In this document: in pieces, positions 1 to 10,192 of the stretch
Layout of the letters: the number at the start of each line of letters is the position of its first letter
How positions within the stretch are numbered: position 1 is the first letter of the stretch
DNA from: Micractinium sp. NFX-FRZ
Taxonomy: Eukaryota > Chlorophyta > Trebouxiophyceae > Chlorellales > Chlorellaceae
DNA: 64,000 nucleotides
Reading direction: 5' to 3'
Assembly: GCA_029339195.1 (NCBI GenBank)
Contig: JAPTJF010000122.1
Span: 1-64,000 of the forward strand
The notes under the pieces: model-generated
Database searches by the model: none
Told to the model about the DNA's origin: nothing
Seen by the model: the letters and a program-made list of their open reading frames with translations, nothing else
Translations under genes and position numbers: made by a program

Positions 1-77
<77 letters not shown>

Positions 78-120
78 CAGCAAGCCAGCAAGCAAGCCAG
101 CAGGCCAGCAAGCCAGCAAG
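1..120. repeat. (CAAG)n tetranucleotide microsatellite
   Basis: Near-perfect CAAG repeats for about 76 bases, then degenerate CCAG/CAAG units to about base 120. It lies just past the 5' splice site at 136/137 of the last visible exon of bestrophin A, so it is intronic (CTTG on the sense strand). The array continues beyond the left edge. Confidence 0.95.
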
Positions 121-3100
121 CAGGCAAGGCGCTCACCCGAGCTGACCACCACGAAGGGCAGGGTGAGCTGGAAGCAGAGGAGCAGGACGACGATGAGCTG
201 GGCCCAGGCAAAGGGGAAGGGGGTGTCGCACAGGTAGCTGCGGGGAAGTTAGGTGAAGCAACAGGGGTAAGTGTGTGAGCTGGGGCGTGCTGTTTTGGCA
301 AGACCAAGGAACGCGACAGCGGTGTTGCACAGGTAGCTGCAGGGACGGAAGAGGGATGTTAAGGAGGAGCAAGAAAGGGGAAGGGGTGTCGCACAGGTAG
401 CTGCAGGGGAGAGGACGGGTAGCAACAGGGGTGTGTGTGAGCAAGGGGGTGTTTTCTTGCAGCAAAAAGGGGAGGCGGTGTTGCGCAGGGGAGCGGGCAG
501 AAAGCAACAGGGGTGACAAAGCAACAGGTGTGTGTGTGAGCTGGCGGGGTGTTGTCTTGCAGCAAGAAAGGGGAAGCGAGGTTGTCCTTTCACCGTCGCA
601 CAGGTGGCTGCGGGGGAGCAGGCGGGTAGCAACTGGGGTATGTGTGAGCTCAATGAGGCCTGCCTGCCTGCCAGCCTGCCTGCCTACACGGCACTGCCAC
701 CAAATGACGGCTCCTCCCCTGCCGCCCTCCCTCCCAGCAGTGACCCGCCCTGGGCGGCCTGCCTGCCTGCCTGCCTGCACGCGCCTCACCGGCACTGCTC
801 AAATGCGTCCAGCCCCTTTTGCAGGCTTGAGAAGGTGTTGGAGAGGATTGGGGCCGGCATGTCCAGCCCGCCCTCAATCATGCGCTGCCTGCAGGCCAGA
901 GGAAGGTTGTGAGAAGCTGGGAGGGGTGTCAGAGTGGCTGTAGCCAGAGGAAGGTTGTGAGAAGCTGTAACGGCTGTCAGACTGTCAGCCGCCAGAGGAA
1001 CGTTTGGCAAAGCTGGGCAGACAGACTCTCAGACTGCCAGCAGCCAATGGAAGGTTTGGCCCAAGCTATAGCTAGCTAGAAGCTAGCTAGAAGTGCTGGC
1101 AAAACTGGCTGCGGCCGGGGCAGGCCCCTGAGCCCATGTGCTGATCAGGGGGAGCCCAGGCAGGGCAGCAGGCAGTACCAGCAGGCTCTCATGGCGGCAT
1201 GCAACAGCTTGCCAGGCGCAGGCGGAATTCGGTTCGCCCGCTGCGGTGGCACGTTGCTTGCCCTGCCGGCCTGCCCACCTGAACCGCTCGTGCACCCAGT
1301 TGAACACCTGGTAGGTGCGCTCCGCCGCCCCCCGCACATACTTGCCCTGCGGGTGGAGGCCGGCAGAGCAGGGAGGGAGGGCTGAGGCAGAGGGGGGGCA
1401 GCAGAGGGGCGCGCCCCGGCAGCGTCGCAATCACACATACAGGGAGGTTGCTGGCAGCTGCTACGAAGATGAATGAGTGGCCACATTTGAATGGCAGCTG
1501 CAGCTTGCACAGCCTCCCACTACCAGCGCAACTCGCCCTGGTTGCAAGCGCCTGGCCCGTCACTCCTCCAGCCTCATCCCCAGTCAAGGCACCAGCCCAG
1601 GCGCTGCGCAGGCACAACGATTCTGGGAAGCAGCTTTCTTCTCTATTTAGAGGGCTTGCCTGGGAGGGTCCGAAGCTGTAGTGCATGAACAGCTGCACCG
1701 GCCCCCGCCGCTGCTTGGCATCGGCCCAGTCCTCGTGATCCATTGTGCGCGTGCGCTCCCCCTGTGATGCGAAAAGAACAAGTGCACGGTGTGTGGTTTT
1801 ACATGGCACCGAGCGGGCAGGCGGGTGGCAGTCCCGGCGTGGGCAGGCTGGCAGGCATGCTGGGGGGCGGGCTAACAAGCATGCAGCTGGGTGGAAGGGT
1901 CAGAAGGCATCAGACACACACAGCTGGCGCCCGTCATTACACAAAACGCCCTCCGCAGGCTTGATGATCTGCCTTAACCACAACGGGGCAACGTTACCTC
2001 TGCACAGTTCGTTAGTAATACACAAAGTGCTCACCTTGACACGCAGGTACTCCTCCTCCGCTGCATTCAGCCGCCCAATGACCGGCACAGGGTGCGCCGC
2101 GTTGTTGCGCAGGCGGCGGTGGGACACGCTGCGAGCACGCACGCGGGGCAGGAGCGGGCGGGCAGGCGTGTCGGCTGGCATGCTCATTGACATATGAGTC
2201 TGCCCTGCGCCCCGCTGCTCACCCAGGCTGCCACCACTCAACCGGCATTGCCCTGCCACCGGCGGACACCTGCTGCCCTGCCCTGCCGCCCTCGCTCGCC
2301 TCGCCGCCGGGACGCCCAGCAGTGCGCGGCAACCGCTCCCCTCTCCCCCGCTCACCTACGCAGTACAAAGTAGTCTACGAGGGCAGGCGTGTAGGAGGGG
2401 GAGTTGCCTGAGTCCTGCAGGGGGAAATCATCCGTGGGGTTGAGGGCAGACCACACATGTTTGGATGCAGACCTATGCGCTTGATAGTTGGAGCGCCTGC
2501 GCATTGGGGGTAACGCACCCGCCGGGCAGAGTGCGCCCGAGCAGGGGTGCAAACAAGTAGGGCGCACATACTTGCCTAATAACGCAACCCTGACACAATT
2601 CACGATAAGCCTGCAAGGTGCTGTGCTGTGCAGTGCACGACTCACCCAGGGGGGCAGCTTGGTTTGGTCGTGCTCTGACAGGTTCTCAAGCAGCCAATCT
2701 GAGCGGAGGAACTGGAGGGCCACTCCGTGCAGCAGGCTGCAGGGGGGGAGGGGAGGGTGGGGCGCCTCGTCAGCTCCCGTGTGGCGCAACGGACCACAGC
2801 GCAGCACAACACAGCGCAGCACAGCATGCCAACCTGAAGAGGCGCACAAAGGCAAGTGTCGGGCTGGCAGGCGCATTCTCGGCTTCCCTGTAGTGCAGCA
2901 GATACAGCGCATGCATGCCAGCGCAGCATGGCGCAGCATGGCGCAGCACGGCGCAGCACGGCGCAGTCCAGCACAGCACGGCACAGCGCAGCACGGCGCA
3001 GCACAGCGCAGCACAGCATGCCAACCTGAATAGGTGCACACAGTCCAAGGAGAAGCGTCGGGCCGCATCATCCGGTGGGCCAAAGCTCTTGCAGCCGCCG

Positions 3101-4715
3101 TCAAAGCTCAGGGCCTGGGTCGCACGTTGGGAGTGACATTGGGGCATGGGGAGTGACATTGGGAATTACATTGGGGCATTGGAAGTGACATTGGGAGTGA
3201 CATGGGGCATTGGGAGTGACACTGGGAGTGACACTGGGAGTGCAGGGAGGGGACGTAGGATTGGAGCGCAGGCAGCGTGCATGGATGAAGGGGCAGGGGC
3301 CACAGGGGGACACCTTGCTGTGCTGCTGCTGGTGGGGGGAGCCCTGCTCAGGCGTAAGGCAACGTGCCCTCAGATCACGGGAGGCATACGGCTTACCATG
3401 ATGCAGTGCACCAATCAGTTTGTGGCAGGCATGCAACACAGCTAGGTGCATGCATCATTCGCGGTGAGGCAGACGTGTGGCTCGTCTTGAAGCAGGCCTT
3501 CAGTTGCCTTGTACAGGCATTTTCTCACCCCCTGAGGCAGACAGGCAAATGGCTCTCACCTTGGTGCAGGCATCCGTCCACGCTGCCGTCATGCTCTGCA
3601 GGCGGGTGCGGCCCTCGTGGAAGCGGCCATACCTGCACACGACTCCCGGGGGGGCAGCCAAGCAGATAGGAAGGTGGAGGAGAGCCACGCCATGTGAGAC
3701 ATGCGGGCGTGGCAGTGGGAGGTCATCAGCCTTACGCGCCCCGGGCCCCCCCGCCAAACACACACACACACACCAGTCCACACACTCGCCCAAAGGTTCA
3801 CAGAGCGCGCACTGCCCTCTGTCTCACCCGGCATTTTGGCGGAACACCACCAGGAGGGAGAGCAGGGCAGAGAAGACGGTGTAAGACATGACACGGCCCT
3901 CTGCAGGGTGCCGGGCATGCGGTTTGCATGGCGAGTAAGCCTTGGGGGCAAGACGGTTTGGCGCGTGCACGGCTGCTGGCCGCCACAGAGGGAGTGCAGC
4001 AAGGTGCAGCGTCCCGGCAGCGGCAGCAACAGCAGCCAGCAACAACCCGCATCAAGCAGCAGCAGCCAGCATCAAGCAGCACAAGCAGCGCAGCCAGCAG
4101 CAGCGCAGATCATGCGCAGAGCTTCCACCCTGCCCGTTCCAGCAGTCTATCAGTCTAGCAACTCCTCACTAGCCAGCTTCCGCCCGTGTCCATGCTCTCA
4201 ACGCCCTCACCCCTGCCCCACACAGAAGCAAGCAGCAAGTTACCCGTGAGCAGCAAGCAGCAAGTTACCCGTAAAGAAGCGTGCCGTGTGGTCGGGAACC
4301 AAGGCATACAGCAGCGCCGTCTGCGCCGCCGCCAGCAGGCCCCACACCCCCGTGCGCACAACGGGGCTACCATAGAACCTGCGAGCAAAGTAACGCAGCC
4401 AAGGCAGGCCAGGGGAGTGCGGGCAGCGTTCGAATGGGTGCTGGAGTGGGGTGGCATGTCCGGGCGCAGCGCACACCGAGTTGGACAGGGGCGCAAGGTC
4501 TGGTTGTGGCGGTGCGGCATTAGGCGGGTGGGAGCAGATGTTGGGCGGTTAGCAGCTGGGGAAGGGCAGCTGGGGCAGTTGGGCGGCAGCTCCAGCGCCT
4601 GCCGAGAGCACCAGCCCGGCACCTGTGATCAGCGCTCCCTGCACACGCTGTCACAGAGCTCATCTTACCTGAAGAGTAAGTGAAGGCCTAAGAAAGCTTT
4701 CCGGTACACAATCAT
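1..4715 (-). CDS. Bestrophin-like anion channel A (YneE/RFP-TM type), 3' end off the window
   Basis: Predicted bestrophin-family channel for chloride or bicarbonate. Twelve exons join in one frame (about 335 residues): 4669-4715, 4269-4378, 3828-3900, 3560-3632, 3026-3114, 2646-2736, 2356-2414, 2035-2128, 1660-1761, 1279-1346, 790-888 and 137-237; later exons lie left of base 1. The protein begins MIVYRKAFLGLHLLF with no obvious transit peptide, as in bacterial-type bestrophins. The family signature VVFRQNAGYGRFHEGR sits around residues 70-85. Near the visible end, DMPAPILSNTF and DTPFPFAWAQLIVVLLL match the conserved proline-rich segment and the last membrane helix. The intron after exon 9 starts with GC (CAG|GCAAGC). 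Introns hold minisatellites and duplicated splice boundaries. Family assignment is by motif; ion selectivity and location are unknown. Confidence 0.85.
215..660 (-). repeat. Array of duplicated acceptor sites in an intron of bestrophin A
   Basis: The acceptor and exon start used at 237 (sense CAG|CTACCTGTGCGACACC) recur upstream in the same intron. Clear copies lie at about 321-343 and 381-406, and weaker ones at about 470-497 and 580-615. Adjacent GT-rich sequence is repeated too. Only the copy at 237 continues into the conserved membrane segment. Confidence 0.8.
893..1060. repeat. Intronic tandem repeat (~50 bp unit)
   Basis: Three to four diverging copies of a unit beginning CCAGAGGAAGGTTGTGAGAA, inside the intron between bestrophin A exons 1279-1346 and 790-888. 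No coding potential. Confidence 0.75.
2776..3022. repeat. GCGCAGCAYG decamer minisatellite
   Basis: Interrupted decamer repeats (GCGCAGCACG / GCACAGCATG variants) fill the intron after bestrophin A exon 3026-3114. On the sense strand they read TGTGCTGCGC and start within about ten bases of the 5' splice site. The exon end with its GTTGGC donor is copied again at about 2830-2855. Related decamers occur in other introns of the window (7390-7440, 7660-7800, 11960-12035, 32320-32370, 40860-40925). Confidence 0.85.
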
Positions 4716-5607
4716 CGTCCCTTCTGAACTGCTAGCGGAAGCGCCCAGGTTGGTGTCCTGGCGCCGGGCGGGGCAGCGGCTGCGGCAGCGGCGGCGCCAG
4801 TGACACCAGGCCTGGTGTTCCTCCGCGGGTGCCTCCTACGTAAGCGATCGCAGCAGATAGAAGCGGAGAATCTTGCAGTGCACCCCGCTTGCGAACACCT
4901 TTCGTCTCGAGTCGGAGTTCAAGAGCGCGGGTCCCCAACGCTGCAGACGTGTTCCTTAATCCTCGCAATTCAAGCTTGACGCCGGCAGTCACAATGCGTG
5001 CTGTCTGGGGGTCACCTATCCTGCTGTGGTGGCGCCGCCGCCACGTCAGCCTGCCGTCCTGTGTGTGTGTGTATGTTGTTAAACTGAGCTACTTGAGGAG
5101 CGCTCATTTGGGGGCGGCACAGTATTGTGCGCTTATGCTGGCGCAATAGAAGACGTGGGAAGAATGGTTGGTGGCGACAGGCGGTGAGATGAGCAGCAGT
5201 GGCTGGGATGAGGACACGTCGAAGACGGGAGTGCAGGGTTGTGCAACGCATCAGGCATCGCATCAGGCAACGGATCAGGCATCGCACACCACAAGCAGTG
5301 CGGGGTGATGAGCTGTGATTCTAACAGTACCAGTGTTGGTGGATCACTATGCCACTTGCATAGTTGGTGCGATCCTTGTCGCCATCCCGATCCGGGCAAG
5401 AACGAGCAAGCACATGAGCGCTGCCCAGGGTCGGATTGGGTGGCGTGACAGGTAGATGTGGGGGCGGGGCATGACCAAGTTGGACAGGGAAAAGTGATGA
5501 TGGGTGACAATGGAAGCTGCGGAGGTGGTTTCGCTTGAAATTGCTTGGCCCGAGGCAGCTGGCGGCAGCCCGCAGGGGCAGAATGGTCGAAAAGTGTCAT
5601 GCGCTGC
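4716..5607. other. Intergenic: 5' flank of bestrophin A and 3' flank of the M11 gene
   Basis: About 890 bases with no supported gene. A (GT)n run lies near 5058-5075 and a short tandem repeat of CATCAGGCAACG-like units at 5246-5290. I see no clear poly(A) signal for the M11 gene here. Confidence 0.6.
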
Positions 5608-8600
5608 TCACAGGTCGGCGCACGCCTGGCCGGCGCCCTTCCGGCACACCGTCACCACCGCCTTCAAGGGCTCCCCAGCAGCATCCAGAATGTAACGCTT
5701 GAACTGGATGACGAGGCCTCGGCCCGCAAGCGGGTGCTCCCAGCGGGGCGTGGTGGCTGCATGGACAGGGCGAGGGCGGGCCGGCGGGCAGCTTGGTGAA
5801 GTGCACACGCACATGAGAAGATGGGTGCAGGGGGCGGCCAGAGTGCGAGGGTGCATGCAAAGGGTGGGAGGAACGCAGAGGTCCGAGCGAGGGCGACAAA
5901 GGAGCCAGGCAGGCGGGTCGGCCGGTGGGACGGGCACAGCGTGCGGTGGCCGCGGGCTGCTGGCCAACGAACGCACTGCACAGCACGCATCCGCCGCCCA
6001 CGCTGCTGCTCCCCCTCCCGTCTGCCCCCGTGCTGCGCAGCCCTGCAGTGCACCATGCCTGTGCACACCCAGCATCTACAGAAGCAGCCAGCACTCAAGG
6101 AAGCGGCACTCACCGTTTAGCGACGCGTGCCTCTCTGTCATGTCCCCATCCAAATTCGAGGTAATACTGGCCGAGTAGATGTGCACCTTATTGATATGAT
6201 CGGCCATCAGTTGCCTGTCTGGGTGGCTGCTGTCGGCGGGCAGCGTGCGGAACCCTAGTATGATGTGTTGCACCTTGGGCGCCCAAGCGTCGGTGACGAT
6301 GCGAAGGCCTGCAGGGAAGGGAAGGGGCGGGGTGCTGTTGAGGGGCAGGGCGCAGCGAGGCAGAGGCGCAAGGGCTGAGTGCCACTGTTTTTTCCGTGTG
6401 AAGAAGCAGGCAGCAGGCGGGCATGGTCTGTAGGTGGGGGGTGGGTGCGCACGCGACCCGCCTGACATGCAGCCCAGGGACAAGGGCTGCGCTAAAAAAG
6501 ACGGGGCTGCTCTGTCTGCCCCACGCCCGCCTCACCCGCGTCTGGTCCAGAGGAGAGGGTCTGGGAGGCGATTTGCACCGTCATTTTGGATCCCTCTGTG
6601 AGCTGGGTGCCGTCCACCGACAGGATCCTGAGCCAGCCCATCTATAGGGGGTGGAGGCAACAAGCACATTGTGCATCGTTCACAGAGCTGCATCAACTGG
6701 CAGTGGCGTGCTGTTGCTGTGAATAGATGGCCCCCAGCACACCAGCTGTTGCCGAGCCTGCCATGCACGCATCGCCCCTGCCACCCACGCGAGCCTTGCC
6801 TGCCACTACCTGCGTCCTCATGCCCGCCTGCCTGCCTGCCTGGCGATATGGCATGGCGCGGCCCTGCCAGTCTAACTGCCCACTCTCCTTGCTGAAGCCT
6901 GGCCTACCTTGAAAGCGTTTGGTGTGTTCCAACACCGGTCCTTCCACCACCAGCCCATCACGCTGCATCAAGGGAATCCACCAAGGGGTATGGGTACGCT
7001 GTTGCGAGGAGCTTGCATCAAGAGAGAGCCGTATAGCATAAGGGCAACGGAGAGGTGCCCCAGGTGCCAGCAAGAGGCGGCGCACGGGTGTGCCATGCAC
7101 ACCACTGCCTGTGCTGTGCTGCCGCTCTGCCCGGCCGCCCGCAGCTGCCTGCTGCCTGCTGCCTGCCATGCATTGCGCGCCTCCTTCACCCCATCCCACC
7201 CTTCTGCCCACCACCAAACTGCACGCGCCCGCCTGCTGCCCATCACAGGCACGTCCGCAGGGCACAGGGCATGCCTGACAAGTGCATGCCAACTGACCAA
7301 GTCAGGTCATCCCGAATCTTCTCAGTTCCGTTGCCTGTGGCGTCCAGAATCCGCATGGCGGCCTCGTTATTGGCCAGGTTGTGCGCAAGCTGCAGCACAG
7401 CATGGCACAGCACAACACGACATGGCATAGCACGGGCAGGGCATCAGGTGGATGGCTGGAACAGTGAGATGGCATCGCCATTGGCTAGGCCGTGTGACAG
7501 CTGCAACAGATTGGCTGCCAGTGGGCGGGCGTAACGTGTGAGGATGGTGATGCAGGCGGGTGGGCAGGTGCGGATATGGGAGCGCACTGTGTGCGGGCGC
7601 CGGCTTCCCGCACACCAGGTTGCGTGCCAGCTGGCAGATGCAGCACCGCATGGCAAAGCGCAGCACAGCACCACACAGCGCAACACAGCACAGCGCGGCA
7701 CATCGCAGCAGGCAGGCAGGTGGGGCGAGTGTCGCGCCCCGGTGTCCACACGCACAACACAGCACAGCATGGCACAGCATGGCACAGCGTGGCACAGCGT
7801 GGCCTCACCTCGTGGGCAGCCAGGTTGGCAAACGAGTAGTCTGGAAGCTCCTTGTTGACTGGAAGGGATCCGACGTGCGCCCAGCAAGGGTACAGGCTCC
7901 AGCAGCCCGTGTGGGCCACTCCGTCAAAGGGGCACAGGCGGGGAGGGTAGACAAAGAGACGATGGTAGTAGTTGTCCAGGCTGTCCCCCTTTGCCTTCAA
8001 CCGCCTGGCAGCCACCTCGAGGGCAGCGTCCGTCCAGCCGATCCAATCGTGCCGCCGGGAGTCGCCTTGGCAGGAGAACTCCCACGAGTAGCCGCTGCAT
8101 GGAGGGAGGGCCGGCCAGCAAGCATCAAAGGTCCAAGCCAGGTCCAAGCAGCAGCAGCAGCAATCGCACCAGAAGGAGCAGCAGCGGCAACAGACGCGGC
8201 AGCAGCACCAGTTGCAGCAGCACATGTGCAGCAGCAGCCTGCCCTGCCCATCAGCCCCACCCGCCTGCCCACTGGGCTGGTAGCCTGCCCCGCCCCGCCT
8301 CACTTGGCGTTTGTTCCCCTGCAGGGCAGCAGCACGGGGTCCAGAACCAACGGTTCCACCACAGTCTTGCCGTGGGAGCACTGCTGGAAGGTGCTTTCCA
8401 GGGTGATCCTGTCGGGATCGTCTGCATGCACCTGCACCACCCTGCGGAGTTCCTCTGCTGTATAGCTGGGGTTGGTGTTGGGGAAGGGCAGGCAGCTCTT
8501 GCCGCCAGCCTTGGCCGCCCTCACTGCATGCCAGCGGAGGCGGCGGGCGGAGTGGGTGGCAGCGACATCCTGTGTCGTGCGACTGATCTGGCTTGCTAGG

Positions 8601-9582
8601 TGGAGAGTGCACTCTAATGCGGGGACAGCGGCGAGATAGGGCAGGCAGAGGCATATCATGGGGGATGGAGGTGGTGGGCCCCTGCTCATGTGGGAGGTAA
8701 GGCTGGCCAGGGGATGGGAGCGAGGGCGTGGGCGCCCGCGACACAGCTGCCAGCCGCAGCCTGCCCCAGCAGGGCTGCCCACATGCCGCACACCACTTCA
8801 ACAAGGCACAGCAAGCGCACCTGGAATGACCAGGACTCTCATTTTGCTTGTGAGCACGCTCATATTGGTTGGGGTGGGCGGGCGCATGGGCAAGGGGGGC
8901 GCAAGGCGAGGCATTGGCGCCTCGGGCCGAGGCCGCTCAAACCGGGCCGTGGAGAGGCTGCCAAGGAATGACTTGAGGCTGACGGTGGCAGCGGAACCAG
9001 GGGCACCTGGCAACCCGCTGCTGCTGCTGCTGCTGCCGCTGCTGCTGCTGCCTTCTAGGCTGCTGCCTTCTAGGCTGGCAGCAGGCGCACTGGCTGAATT
9101 AGATAGCTCACTGCTGCTGCTGCCGCCGCCAGCGCCGCGGGATTGGTCATCTGGGGGAGTGGGGGTGATAGCGGATGCCACCATCACCTTGCGCCCCCGT
9201 GGGTCCTTGCGCCAGCTGCCCCTGACCTCCACAGGCTGGCCCGATTTCAAGCCCTTGAGCAGGGCAGGATCCGAAAGGTCGATAAACACCAAGTGGGTGT
9301 GCTCGCCAGCGACGGCAATTGCCAGGGTTCTGCGGGGCATGGTGCACAGGGCAGGGGGAGCAGGCGCATGTGGGTTGGGTTCCAGTGGTTCGAAAGCGCG
9401 ACCAGTGTGCTTTCCGGACAGATGCTGCGCACCGGCGAGTATGGGGTCAAAAGCGGCGGCAGCGGCGGTGACAGGCAGGGACGAGCGGCGCGGCGGCGGC
9501 GGCAGGTGGGTGGTTGCTGCACCGCGTGCCCTGCTGGTAACCGTGCCCACCTTTCCGAGGCGCCATCCGCGTACTCTTCCAT
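5608..9582 (-). CDS. Peptidase M11 (gametolysin)-like protein
   Basis: Related to gametolysin, the Chlamydomonas cell-wall metalloprotease of the M11 family. The first exons are likely 9551-9582 (MEEYADGASER) and 8821-9329, which carries a beta-rich N-terminal module (TLAIAVAGEHTHLVFIDLSD) and a Ser-rich linker. Downstream come the M11-like segments MRVLVIPG, DRITLESTFQQCSHG, WSLYPCWAHVG, and an exon ending ...NLAAHE at 7809. That joins at 7389 to LAHNLANNEA, completing HELAH. The C-terminal beta domain (LRIVTDAWAPKVQHIILGF, then VHIYSASIT) ends at 5608. In M11 enzymes the zinc motif is HExxHxxGxxH; here the third His is Glu, so activity is doubtful. The intron before 7389 carries two further copies of the motif exon. 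No signal peptide is obvious with this start. The upstream ATG choice and some middle junctions are uncertain. Confidence 0.8.
7389..7640 (-). repeat. Tandem copies of the zinc-motif exon start in the M11 gene
   Basis: Sense-strand acceptor CAG followed by CTTGCGCACAACCTGGCC is used at 7389. Diverged copies start at 7500 (CTGTCACACGGCCTAGCC, giving LSHGLANGDA and a stop about 18 codons in) and at 7630 (CTGGCACGCAACCTGGTG, giving LARNLVCG). Spacings are 111 and 130 bases. Confidence 0.85.
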
Positions 9583-10192
9583 AAACAGCACCGCGTGTCC
9601 TGCGCCAGAGCGATGAAAACTTTATTGTGTCACCGGACATGGCCCGCGTCCCACACCTTCTCCACCTGAAGCTCCCGCACGGGCCTCACCTTGTAAAACA
9701 TCTTCGTATCCCGGTGGCAGTGCTCGCGCCGCAGCCGTCCCAAGCAGGACCTGCAGCAGTGCAAGCCTCTGCACGAGCGCGACAACCCTGTTCCGTGCCA
9801 TCAGAGCGCAGACATCAAGTGCGTGAGACAAACTACGTCGGGCAGACGTCCATGGTGAGCAAGAGGCCTTCTAACTGCCAGCTCCTGGCCAGCTTCCCAG
9901 GTGTGCCCGCTGCTTGGGAGTTGCTTGGGAGTTGCGGCGCACCACATTTGGCTAAGTTTACCGATTGTTTGGGACTAGTACAGTTCTTCCAAGATCTAAA
10001 TTACATGATGTTGTTGCCGTACATCTACTTGGGGATGGCACCCCAGCCGCGCCGTCGCACAAGTATTTGCAACCGCGCACCGTCACCGCCGCCGCTGTCG
10101 CTCAGCAAGCCAACCAGCGGCAGCCTACTTCAGCAGCCTCTGCTAGCTCATGAGCTGGTCAGCTTCAAGGCCAGGAATTCATGCAAGCTCTG
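9583..10192. other. Intergenic between the M11 start and the PPR stop
   Basis: About 610 bases, 5' flank of the M11 gene and 3' flank of the PPR gene. It contains a short direct repeat of CTGCTAGCTCA (about 10140 and 10189). No gene is supported. Confidence 0.6.
10001..10005 (-). terminator. TGTAA poly(A) signal, PPR gene
   Basis: TTACA on the plus strand (TGTAA sense), about 190 bases past the PPR stop. TGTAA is the usual chlorophyte polyadenylation signal. Confidence 0.5.

Noticed and set aside
1..120. Possible telomere at the left edge
   Set aside because: The repeat is CAAG, not the green-algal TTTAGGG type, and it lies inside an intron of a gene that continues off the window.
3370..3450. 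Extra bestrophin A exon reading CHKLIGALHHG
   Set aside because: The frame closes without it (3560-3632 to 3026-3114), and no acceptor gives the right phase; it may be a decayed copy of the preceding exon end (DACTK).
8690..9584. Long plus-strand reading frames antisense to the M11 gene
   Set aside because: They are GC-rich shadow frames opposite a coding exon with clear M11-gene content on the minus strand.
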